Assembly (NCBI GenBank): GCA_027886175.1
Contig: JAJNNQ010000026.1
Coordinates: 28,352,001-28,416,000, forward strand
Source: Phylloscopus collybita
Lineage: Eukaryota; Chordata; Aves; Passeriformes; Phylloscopidae
Length of the DNA: 64,000 bases
Direction of reading: 5' to 3'
Positions 13,213 to 23,520 of this stretch are shown here, piece after piece. A program made the position numbers and the translations under genes. Position 1 is the stretch's first letter. The number at the start of each line of letters is the position of its first letter. The notes below the pieces were generated by a model, which worked only from the letters and a program-made list of their open reading frames with translations, had not been told where the DNA came from and did not search any database.

Positions 13213-13213
<1 letters not shown>
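8491..13213. other. Intergenic or intronic DNA with low-complexity patches
   Basis: No gene is supported. A GC-richer patch at about 10,270-10,980 (low in CpG) gives several overlapping chance frames on both strands. A G-rich run at 9,875-9,891 (seven Gs, A, three Gs, T, four Gs) is a small G-quadruplex candidate. The remainder is AT-rich, with no repeat I could name. Confidence 0.4.
9279..9424. repeat. A-rich low-complexity tract, CAAA/CAACA-like
   Basis: About 145 bases made almost only of A and C on the + strand, with repeated CAAA, CAACA and CCCCAAAA units. The apparent open frame on the minus strand (poly Phe/Cys/Leu) is an artefact of this composition. Confidence 0.85.

Positions 13214-13249
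<36 letters not shown>
13214..13249 (+). repeat. Poly(A) run of 36 uninterrupted A residues
   Basis: An unbroken A run follows ACCTCTCCAGAAAATCCATTAC. An AATAAA hexamer lies about 45 bases upstream (near 13,167). It may be a retrocopy tail or an expanded mononucleotide repeat. The poly-Phe frame on the minus strand is its shadow. It is long and pure, so it is either recent or an unstable microsatellite. Confidence 0.9.
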
Positions 13250-13250
<1 letters not shown>

Positions 13251-13998
13251 CACTGAAACCATCTAACAAAAAATAGAATTGATGTCATTCCAATTTGCTT
13301 TAGCATTTTCAACTTTTGTTCCACTTGTAAGTTGAGCTCTGTGAGATTTGATTCTGCTTCTTATTTCTCTGTCTGTTCTTTCCAAGAACAATGCTGTCAC
13401 CAATTTCCTGCTTGAAGTAAACACAATTTGCTCACCTGACTTCTTCCAATGGGAAACTTATTTCCTCCCTTTGAGATTTTTTTCGTGTATATTCCTTGTT
13501 GTATACTCTTGCTACCACAAAGGTTCCATGCATTGTTCTTTGAGGAAGACAGTTTGTACAACAGACTTCTACAAATATCAGCACCACCACATTACTAAAT
13601 ACCAACTGCTTTTGCTATAAATGAAAGCATAAATATTTAATAATATTCATGCTTCAACAGTAACTTATTTTTCTACACGCAATACTTAATGACATGTATC
13701 CAATGAATTAATGTGTTGAAAAGGTGCTTAGCAAAACGCTAGAGAAGGCCAAAATCACCAGATGCATAGCAAACATAAAATCACATGTCTTGCCAAGGAG
13801 AAAACACATGGGCCATTAATAGTAACAGAATGTAAGTACATACTTTACTGCTTTGCCTAGCTATGGCAGAAAAACATAGAACTAGTGTTTTTTGAGAAGC
13901 ATGGTATGATTGTAACAAGCTCACAGGGACCAAAAATGTGACTTTTGAGTGGATTTAACCAATATCTCATTCCTGTTTTAAAGCAGCAGGATTGTGAC
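13250..13998. other. No feature seen
   Basis: AT-rich DNA without supported exon, repeat or RNA gene. A 90-codon open frame on the + strand (13,348-13,620) has no recognisable motif and a skewed composition, so it is regarded as chance. Confidence 0.4.
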
Positions 13999-14160
13999 TT
14001 ATAGAATCCTAGGATATTCTATATAGAATATATATATATTTATATATATTCTCTCTCTATATATTCTATATAGAATATAGAATCATCAAATTTGGAAGAG
14101 ACCTTTAAAGATCATCAAGTCCAAATGTCAACACAGCACTACCACCGTAACCACTGAACT
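13999..14160 (-). mobile_element. CR1 LINE 3' end with expanded terminal repeat
   Basis: From about 14,079 to 14,160 the + strand matches the reverse complement of the CR1 3' UTR (ATAGAATCATCAAATTTGGA, then AGACCTTTAAAGATCATCAA). On its outer side, where CR1 normally has two or three ATTCTATG units, lies about 80 bases of ATTCTATA-, TATA- and TCTC-type repeat (13,999-14,080) holding two identical 18-bp palindromes. The terminal repeat has evidently expanded into a microsatellite. Confidence 0.85.
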
Positions 14161-16844
14161 GTATCACCAGGATATAGGAACTTATAAAACTTTTGAAGAT
14201 TGCAGGATAAACTTTTCATTAACAAAAAAGAAAAATCACATTTTCCATGCTTGTTCATTGGGAGGAATATTGAATGCAAAATTAAATAATTAATAATTAT
14301 TAATAACTCTGAGCTATGCTCGTAGTTAAACAAAAGAAATTTATGTGCTGGTACTTGACACAGTAATACTTATTTAGGCTACAGGTGCTCTGAGCCTGTC
14401 AGAGGTAACTGACATACAACAACAGGCTGTCAAAACAAATATCTGTCAGGGACAATGGCTGGTCAACACACAGGTGCTACTTATTTTTCCTGACATTAAA
14501 ACAAAGCACTAGTGAGACTGTATTTTTCCATAGAGAGAAAAAGGGGAAGGGGAATACCCACATCATAGAACTGCAACTCTTCCACCTTGGCTAATAAGAG
14601 AGTATATTGTACCAAGACTGTCCTATAGTCTGTAGGGATTGGGAGATGGAAAAGAACAAAAAGATTTCAAGACAGAAAACACGAAGTACAAGGTGAAACA
14701 GTTACCAAGCAAGGATGAGAAACATTACTTTATCACAATAACAACTTCAAACACTGAAACAAGGTCAACAGTAACAAGAATTCACAACCCTTGATTGTTG
14801 ATTCTCACACTGAGGTCCATCCTTGGTACAGATTTAACTTCCAAATTTCTTTGGGACAGCACCCAGGCCAGGAACAAGACACAGGCATCAGCACTCTCAG
14901 CATAACATTAATAAACATTTGGGTACCTGCCTCCTAGGTTGGTGTAGGCAACCAGGTCCTCCTCAAGGCAAAACAGTACACGAGTCAGAGCTCATAAAGG
15001 GCTCCCATACCTTTACCTGCAGTAGTTCAAAACCTTGCCACTCCGAGTAATCTGCCTCACTCCTTTGCCAGGATTTGCTTTTCTGTGCACCTCCCCAGGC
15101 AGACAGATGGCTGTGGCATCCATATCCCATTCTAATCACCTCCAGCAAGAAAAGCTCGCACCAAAACACCAGATTGTAAGCTGGTGAGAATGAGATACTG
15201 ATAGAAACATCCTGTCAAAGGGTATTTATCATATCTCAAAACCATAACCAAGCCCACTAGAACTTGTCAGTGTCTTTCTCAGCAGATAACTGACTAGCAA
15301 AGTCAACAAGGAATGCCAGAGCGAGCAATGGATGTCAGTTTTCACATCTCTCCCTGCTTGGGAACGGAATTCACTGATTCTATATTTGTGAAAAAAAAGC
15401 ACCAGAGATAGTCCTGAAACTGAGCTTTGAAATCTATGTGCTGCCAAGGGAAATGTTAAAACCACAATACTGCAGTGTCAAGTAACAGTGTCATATCTAT
15501 GACTGGGGCTTCAGGGCAAGGGCTTAGCTCTTCTGAAATCTGAACAGAGCCCAACATGTTATTTTTGAGGTTTTACTTAACTCAAAACAAAAGTAAATTC
15601 TACTGCAATGGAATTAAATTGAATCAACAACTGTATTGGTTTGTCTGGCACATTTTCAAAATCACAGTGTTGAAGACAGATTTCAGTTGCTGTGTGCACT
15701 TTACTACTACTGATTAGTATTCACGCCAAACCTTATCCAGGCCAGTCACACCGGCCATCATTCAAATTGAAGGTAATAAATCAGTTTTATTAATGAAGTG
15801 CTAATTTAAGTCCAAAACCAGTATTTTCATATATCAGTCAACTTTTACCAGTTGTGTAGGATTCTATTTCACACAAAAACACATATTTAAACTACTCCAA
15901 AGAATGAGTTCAAATTCATATTCTCTGACTTTTATCAATTACTAAAGGAAAGCTTAAAAATTGACTTATGACACTTACAGGGGGAAAAATGAGTGATGGG
16001 AAAAGGAAAACAAGTTGGTCCACCCAAGGAAAATGCAGACTAAGATTTATAGCTGTGCACTAACATACCAAATGCAGGTACTCAGGCTGTGACTACTGGT
16101 ACAGTCATATGGAAGAAACAAGACAAGATTACAACTCTGTGCTTCATTCATCTGAAGTACTCACAGAGTTACAGCCAGAGCTCAGATTATTGTTCACTTC
16201 CTAAAAAATAATCCAGTTCTAATGGGCAATGAACTGTTGAACAGAATAATAAAAACTATGCTGTAGTACCTAATTTGTTTCTCCACAAATCCAGAATTCT
16301 TTCATTGTAAAAAAGCCATAATGTTCCAGCAAAGCAGAGATTTACTGAACCAAGTTTGGGCTGTGCTATTTATCCCTTAGCAAGGGCCAAGCAATTTTAT
16401 CTTCACAATCAAAATGCTAAGTTATTTAATGGATGGAAGTGTAATACATTCCCTTCCAGAGTAATACAGATTCTGCAGCACTTGCTACTTGCTATCGGCC
16501 AAGCAAACCAAAAGGTGGTGAGTGTGGATTTTACCTCAGTCTTTGCCTATTTATAAGACATTAAGCAAGTTGAAAGAGCCACTTAAAAAAAAAAAAAAGC
16601 AAAACCCAGTAAAACAAAATAGGCATTTATGTCCACTCTACTTGATAAAATATAAGATCTCAAACGGTAGCTTGTTTACTTTTCAGTCAGCAAAATCCTC
16701 TGCAACCAGGAGAAAGGGGAAGTGGGCTTAAACACATCAGCACAAATACCTCCTTGGTTACAGTATCAACATGATTGCAAATCCCCCAATTACTATTTCT
16801 AAAAATCTCTAATGCTACGGAACTTCTCTTCCAAGCAGTTTGTT
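14161..16844. other. AT-rich non-coding DNA left of the CpG island
   Basis: No exon with matching splice sites was found. The sequence is probably intron or upstream DNA of the transcript that starts in the CpG island. Short open frames on both strands lack motifs. An A run of 14 lies at about 16,586-16,599. Confidence 0.4.
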
Positions 16845-16950
16845 TGCAACGCGTAATTATCAAATAAAGCTTTCGAACAGGTCCTGCTCGAAATTTTGCT
16901 TAAAATAGTACAAGAAAGAAACATTATTTCCACCAGAGCGCTTACTGATC

Positions 16951-16958
16951 ATGCAAAT
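16951..16958. promoter_or_regulatory. Octamer (POU) site
   Basis: A perfect ATGCAAAT octamer sits at the left edge of the CpG island, five bases beyond the minus-strand donor-like site and on its exon side. POU-factor octamers are common in promoters. Use here is inferred from position only. Confidence 0.45.
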
Positions 16959-18001
16959 CCCGCCGAGCGCGCCCCGAGGTTAACTGAGCCCTGACGAGAT
17001 CCTACGGCCGGGACAGGGGGTGACGAGCATCTGCTGCAGGCAGGGCACTGCAGGCAGGGCACCGCCGGCCCCCAGCGCCCTGCCCCGCTCTGCCGCCGTT
17101 CCGAGGGGAACGGGCTGTTCCCGCTCGGAGCGGGAGGGCGGGAGGCGCCGGTGCCGCCCTCCGCGCACCAGGAAATAGCTGGGAGTTATTCCTAACGCTC
17201 GGCCAGCAACTTTCCACGGTGCGCGCAGAAACCGACATTTAAAAAAATAATCTTAAAAAAAAAAAATTAACGCCCCCCCACCTCGGCCCCTCAACACCGT
17301 TTCAAAACCTGTGAGGGTCCCGTATTTCTCAGGAAAGGAAGGGGGGTGGAAAGCACCATCGCCTCCAGCAGCTCCTAGTACCACGGCCGGCCCTCGGACG
17401 GTTCGCGGCGGGGACGAGCGAAACATTATTTCTGACCTATTTTCGGCGCCGCCTCGGAGCGATAAACAATCAACAGCGGCGCAGAAACGCTGCCTGGGCA
17501 GAAACTTCTCCGGCCACAGCCGCTCCCTGGGGCCACGAGCCGCCCCCCGACCGGGGGCTCGGGGGAAGCGTCCCCTGCCCCGCGGCGGAGGCGGCCGAGC
17601 CCCCCGCCCCACCTCGCCGCCCGGGTCGGGCTGCTGAAGGGCTTCCCGAGTTTTCCTGCCGGGGTGCGGGGTGGGGGTGGTCAGACCGACACAAACAAAT
17701 CCCCCCGCCCGCCGTGCCCGCGGCCCCGGAGACAGGCCGGGCACGGAGGGGTGCCCGCCTGCCCCGGCCCTCCGGGAGGGGACGGACACGGTCCCGCCGC
17801 TCTGCCCGACCACCCTGCGCCCCATCGCCGCTCCCCGGCACCGACCTGGGACACAAAGGAGCGGCCGCCGCTGCTCGCCGATCGCCCGTGCTCCCCGCGG
17901 AGTCCAGGCCGCGGCAGCACCGGGATGGCGTAGCGCAGGCATCCGACGCCGGCGCCTGCTGCTCCCGCGACGGCCCGTGCCGCCGGCGCCCGCTCTGCGC
18001 T

Positions 18002-18025
18002 GGGCGGGGAGGGGAGGAGGGGGGG
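18002..18025 (+). promoter_or_regulatory. G-quadruplex-type G-run cluster
   Basis: Four or more G runs of three to seven, separated by one to four bases, lie in the island core (pattern GGG C GGGG A GGGG AGGA GGGGGGG). A second cluster lies at about 18,535-18,570. Such runs can fold as quadruplexes and often sit near transcription starts. Folding is inferred from pattern only. Confidence 0.6.
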
Positions 18026-18600
18026 CGCTGGGAGCCGGCCGAGCGCCGCTTCCTGCTGCCCGGCGCCGAGGGGCCGCGGGTGCCGGAGCCGCCGCCGGGA
18101 GGGCTGCGCCGGCGGCTAAACAGAGGCCGGTGGTAGCGGCCGCATCCTCGGCTCCCGCGCCGGGCTTTCCGCGCCGCCTGCCTCCGGCTCCGAGGAGTCT
18201 CCCGAGCGGCTCCCGCGGCGGCCGCTGCTGGCAGCGGGAGCCCCCGCTGTCCCCGCGATGCGCCCCGCTGGCGCTCGTGCTCCCCCTGCCGCCCCGCCGG
18301 GCCGGGCCGCGGCTCGGGCCCCTCCCGCCGCTCCGCGGGGCTGGCGTGCGGAGACCCCCGGGCCGGGAGAGACGCGACCCACCCAGGGCTTAGCCCTCGC
18401 TGCTTTCCACCCGCGGCCCGCTCCCCAGAGACCCCTTCGTGGCGCAGGCGGGGGAAGCCTGCCTTCTGCCTTCCCGGTGCCCGCCGTCCCGGCCTGGGCA
18501 CGGAGCAGAGAGCAGCCCGCGCAGAAAAGGCTCCCCGGGGTGGTGGGGGGCAGCGGGCCGGGCTGTGGGGCACCTGCCAGCGAGCGCGGGACTGGAGGTA

Positions 18601-21600
18601 ATGAGCCTTTATGGAGAAAAAGTTCTCGTTTCTGTAGTAAGACTTTTTACCAATACGTGATACCAAAATAGAAGTAAATCGGTTGTAAAGGGCACTAATA
18701 AAACTGGTAGTCTTTTAACATTGAGGAGGAGGTATGCTGGGTACTCATTAGCAAGTGCGACATGTAGCTTGAAAATTAGTTTGTTCTGAGATGTATTCCA
18801 AACAAAATGATTGCTTGTCTGAAGAAAAATCCTATTCATCTTCTCCTTCTATCTGCTTGCCTATATCTGATGAGAAAAAAAAAATCTTGGATGCGAAGAA
18901 AACTTGCATAAAAACAATTTTTCAGACTCCCAATGTGGTCTTCTTTCTCAATGCCAGACCTAACCCTTTAGCTGTTTTGCAGAGAGAGGAATTAGAAGTC
19001 AGACAATTTGCTTTTAATTAAAGGAGTCTTTCTGTCCAGTCAGGTGGCAGCAATGTTAAATTTTATGGTCGTGTTTGCATAGAATTCTTTCAATAATTTT
19101 GTCACCAATTGATTTAGCATCCAGACATGCAAACAGAAAATTGATTGTGAAGGCAGGGAGCCAGATTGATGCTGGGTTGGGATAAATGACAGAAAGTGAC
19201 AAGCTGATTGCCATGGAGTACCAAAACCAGCTTTGTGAGACATCCTTGTGAGTTCTCAGCATCTTTTGTTTCTGTGACATCTGATTGAGATTGTACTGCT
19301 GGCAGAAATGTACTGCAGGTTGAACTCATGGCTATTTGGAAATTTAATTTTTATGAAAGAGATTTCAGTTCATCAGAGATTAATGATTTAAATGAAACTT
19401 GCATCTGTTTTATCAGGAGCATGTGAGTGTCTCAAGGCTTTTTAAAAAGGCAGTTTTGAAATTATCAGTGGCAGCCATTTTTTTTTTTTGTTTTGTCCTT
19501 GGTTATTTTGGAATAGGCTTTAGTAACTGCTTTGTGGTCCCACAGAGTCAGTTCCAACAACCAGAAAAATAGAGAAATAGTTGTACATGGCTGACAAAAG
19601 GTCTCACCAGGCCTAAACACACCCCAGACCTGCCTCAGAAATACAGTAGCTTTGTATTAAAAGATGTTCAGCAGCAGATAGTGCCTGTGGATCTCAAAAG
19701 CCAGATTTTATTGCAGATGTTCTGGTTGCTGAATAGTCTAGAAGCCGGCCTGACAGTTTGGAGGATGGGCTTATATATACATATATTGATTATTTTTTAT
19801 TATTATTATTATTTTTATTTTTATTTTATCTCTCTTTAACCTTGGCTGGACTTCTGCTCTTAGGAGAATATATTTTGCAGGCTTCTTTCCCGTTAGATGG
19901 AAGAAGCATTTCTTGGTAAGTGTATTGTCCACTGATATGAGCAGAAAACTGGCAGCTTGTTCCTATAAATGGTGGAGCTGCCATTAGAGAAATCTAATTA
20001 CCTCCCTCACAAAAAATCCACTTGTGAAGATGCATCAACAATTAGCCCAGCTGCCAACCTTGTCCCTCTTGCATGAGGCAGTGAGTACTGGGGATGGGGT
20101 CCACCAACACCCCACCCATATCCCATGTGCTTTCTGGTGCCTCCCTGTTTGTCCATGTAAAGAGGGATGATCTGACAGCCCTTCTGAATGAAGACAACCT
20201 GGGGAACAGTAGCTCCCTCAATCCAAAGCTGCCTTTGTTTCCAGGAGATTTTTAAAGTTTGTGTGCTGTATATAAGAACTGCCAAAAAAGGGGTATCCTG
20301 TCAAGCCTGGATGCACTGATAAGCATTGCTTATTAGAGACACCCATCATGAATTCATGGAATAGTCTCACTAACAGCTAACATAGGGAAGCCTGGAAGTA
20401 ATTGATTGCTTAGGTATGATGTAGGAAACTCTAGAAACCACTTTTGCAGTTTGAGTTCTGATGAAGCTGTCTTTTCCATGTGAAATGACTTAGTTCATTA
20501 ACTTAAATCCTTAGTTCATATGGCTGGAGTGAGCATTTTTATTAGTCCAGGATTTTGTTAAAAAATAGGTTATTGATTTATGGACATGTTTGCCAGGTTC
20601 AATACAGCACTAACACTGTTCTGTATCCTCTAGCTAGCATCAAACTTGTACAGACTCAGAAACAAAAGCTGTGAAGCCACCAGCAGCTGAACTGAGAAGC
20701 AGGACTGGGAACCCAGATGCAAAGCCACATGAAATTAATTGCACAGCTTCCAGTTTCAGTGCCAGCCTCTCCAGTGATAACCTGGGTCTCTTCCTGCACT
20801 GTTCCTGTGTGTAGTATGGACAGGCACACTGTGGAAATAATGTGGTAGAGGGCTAGTGAAGCTGAGTGGAACCACCCGTCTGGGAATATTTTGTGAGGCT
20901 CAATCCTAATTCCTGGAAAAAAACCCAAAAAACTGCAATAGATACTCTGGCAAGGAAGCTTGGTAACAGTGTGCACAAGTGGTTGGTGTATCAGAAGGCC
21001 ATTCAAGAGGAGTGTGGAGTAAATAAACAGTTTTTCTGAGAAGTTTATATGGGTGGACAAAGAGAAAGCTTAAATCTCAGAAAAATTGCCAGAGGAGAAA
21101 ACACTGCATATAGAGTGGGATGATAAAGATTGCCAGATTTGAAGTGAACATTGTATCACAGAGATCATTCATGTGTGGTACTTACTGTGGGTAAGTATGA
21201 GTGGAGGAATGATTCCTGTCAGAGAAGCAGCTGTTGATTGTGCTTTTTTGCTGTCAAAATATGGAAAAATGCTGAATGAACGTTCAACTGATTGCTCAAT
21301 AAAAACACAATTCTAGACAAGTGCCAGATTTGGCTTTGTGCCCTAAATGAATATCCAGATATAGGATACACAGCACTAAGCATGTTCATTTTCGGATAGC
21401 AGATTTGTGTGAAACATCCTCTGCAATGGCTTTAATCATAAGAAAACATAGAAACTAATTACATTTTGAGAACATTTTGATAACTGTGTGTTGAAAACAG
21501 TGAATGAAAAGATGCTTCTGCGTACTGCAAGGGATTCAAAAGTTCTCATTAGAATATATAATTACAAAATCATAATTAAGCTATGTTACTAAAATAGAAA

Positions 21601-21943
21601 GCATTTCACTTCCAATTTTTTTGCTTTAAATAATTTGGCCGAAACAATCTAAAGTAGCTTCTGAACTTTATTATATAATTAATGAATGCAATATTTATAG
21701 GATTCACATAAGATTGATGAAAAGCTACTTTTCCTTGTAAGACAAATAATGATAGATTTTTGGTTGTTTGGGAATTGCAAAGCAAATGGGGAAAAATTAA
21801 CAAATCATGTATGGAGAATAAATGAGAGATATAAAAATACAGCAATAGAATTTAAAAGGTCGGCTTCCTCTTGTCAGCAGAGGCTCTCTAAAGGTTGCTC
21901 AAGATGGGGAACTCAGTGCTGTAGCCACCTTCAGCTTTCATGG
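18601..21943. other. AT-rich DNA right of the CpG island, no gene seen
   Basis: No exon pair with phase-matched splice sites was found. An ATT-rich simple repeat lies at about 19,790-19,830. The 134-codon minus frame at 20,656-21,060 and the 92-codon frame at 20,007-20,285 show no recognisable motif. The left end may be the first intron of a transcript leaving the CpG island. Confidence 0.4.
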
Positions 21944-21945
21944 TA

Positions 21946-21983
21946 CTAGGTTGATGCAAAAATAAGGAATTGGCTTTTTTAAC
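21946..21983 (+). mobile_element. Possible mariner-type terminal inverted repeat (one end only)
   Basis: After a TA dinucleotide (21,944-21,945, the mariner target) the sequence CTAGGTTGATGCAAAAATAA closely resembles the start of Hsmar1/MADE1-type mariner ends (TTAGGTTGGTGCAAAAGTAA), with three mismatches in 20 as remembered. ATTGG and a T run follow, as in the family. I found no matching opposite end within the next 1.5 kb and no transposase frame. It is a remnant at most. Confidence 0.35.
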
Positions 21984-21999
21984 ACACAGCATGCTAACA

Positions 22000-23284
22000 G
22001 TGATATAGGGAAACCTTCATACCATTGCTGTGTCAGTGGTTTCAGACACAGCCACAGGAGTTTCGGTTTAGATGGCATGACTTTAAATAAAGGACCTTCA
22101 GGAAGTGTCAAAGTGGCTAGAGATAGGATTAAATGAATGGACACAGGTTAGATGTTGGAACTGTGCAAATAAAGGTGCGAACAGAATTAGTGCAAGGAGA
22201 TCAATCAAATTCTGAATTCAATCGAGAAGTTGTAGCTGTAGAGGGAGAGGAGATAATCTAAAGGTGGAATCACATTCAAAAGGAAAAAGAGAAGCAGAGA
22301 ACCCACTAGAAGACTGCAATGCAGGCTTGCAGAAAAAAACCCAAGATTTAAAATACAGCATATTAATTACCTTTCTAAAAAAAAGGTGAAACAAGAATAT
22401 GGAAGAAATCCATCCTGTTCCACAGGATGTTGGAACAAAGCACCAATAGTCAGTTAGAAATGCTGAGAAAGACAGATTCTGCAGAAAAAACTGCATTTGG
22501 TTTTGCTTCTCTATACAAAAGAAAAAACTGCAAGTGTCAAGGGCACAGTATATGTGCTTTCATTTGATATTAGTGTTCATCAAATAAAAGGCAGTGAGGG
22601 AAGGAGATGTAAAAAATTAGTTCTGAATCTCTTGGCTAGGATTTAAGAAAGTAATTTACTTAAATATTTGTTTAAAAATTCTAATGCCAAGAGAAGCTAC
22701 AGGAAATACATTTGCATTAACTGTCATTGCTCTTTAGAAAGTTCCCATGTATCAAACCTAAACATCTCAATGCAGTAATACTTAATAATCATGTCAACAT
22801 CTAACAATTTCAATTCTCACCATTTTTGAAAGACAGCAATAGAAACTAATTACACTTTCCCCAGTGCAACAGCAGTACTTTTTGAGCAAGTTCTCCTAGG
22901 CAGTGGTGAGAAGGAAAGTGCCCTGTTTGCAGGGTATTGGGTGGAGTCTTCTGTGGGGTCTCTGAAAATGGTTTTCTCCAGGTTGTTCCCTTGCCCTGTC
23001 TTGGGAGGGGTGGGGACTTGTGTCTCTGGCCATGGCTGCACCCACACTGAAATTTTGCCCTCCTCTCAGTGATGCCCAGGGCCTGGTCCTGCTAACACCC
23101 AGCAGTGATCAGGTCAGGTGTCAAATGATTTCTGCCTTGGAGCTTCCTGCCCTGGCTGTTGGAAGGACATTCCATAGCCCAGCAGATTGGACCTTATTTT
23201 CTTATACTGAAACCACATTTTGCTTTATCCTAGTTTGCACTTAACATTAACAGTTCTCTTACGCTGTGCATTGAGTACCATAGA
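22000..23284. other. No supported gene
   Basis: AT-rich to about 22,850. A moderately GC-rich, CpG-poor patch follows at 22,850-23,200, with short open frames but no motif. It could be an old LTR or unique DNA. I cannot decide. Confidence 0.35.
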
Positions 23285-23520
23285 TCACAGAATCATAGAA
23301 TCGTCAAGGTTAGAAAAAGGCTCTAAAATCATTGAGTCCTGTTAACCCAGGACTGCCATGTTCACTACTAAACCATGTCCTCAAGTGCCACATCTACACG
23401 TGTTTCAAACACTTCCAGGGAGGGTGGTTCCATGACTTCTCTGGACAGCCTGCTTCCCTGAATAGTCCCATACACTGAAGCTTCCACCAGAAATCTCTGT
23501 TTATCATACTGAGCTTCACA
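23285..23520 (-). mobile_element. CR1 LINE 3' UTR fragment
   Basis: The + strand starts with CACAGAATCATAGAATCGTC, the reverse complement of the CR1 3' terminal repeat. It continues with the CATGTCCTCAAGTGCCACAT and CACTTCCAGGGAGGGTGG blocks shared with the copy at 7,928. It loses similarity after the region equivalent to the start of the 3' UTR. It contains no coding part and belongs to the same broad CR1 group as the copy at 7,928. Confidence 0.9.

Larger units (their letters stand above)
16845..18600. promoter_or_regulatory. CpG island, probable (possibly two-way) promoter and first exon
   Basis: This block of about 1.75 kb is very rich in G, C and CpG, with many GGGCGG/CCCGCC Sp1-type boxes, while both flanks are AT-rich. 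In vertebrates such islands mark promoters. Donor-like sites point outward on both sides: ATCA/GTAAGC on the minus strand (exon side ends at 16,946) and GAG/GTAATG on the + strand (exon side ends at 18,597). No TATA box is convincing. The long frames across it (up to 398 codons on the minus strand, 240 on the +) are rich in Pro, Gly, Ala and Arg and overlap on both strands, as expected from GC content, so none is called as a protein. Confidence 0.8.

Noticed and set aside
13074..13262. Small frame with poly-Phe
   Set aside because: Shadow of the 36-base poly(A) run.
17253..17942. 229-codon minus-strand frame in the island
   Set aside because: Same composition artefact; ends in poly-Phe from an A run. 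No domain recognised.
17671..18393. 240-codon + strand frame in the island
   Set aside because: Low-complexity Arg/Pro/Ala; no splice donor at its end and no recognisable domain.
17470..18666. 398-codon open frame on the minus strand
   Set aside because: It lies in the CpG island, is almost only Pro, Gly, Ala, Arg and Ser, and overlaps long frames on the other strand. GC-rich DNA lacks stop codons, so length is no evidence.
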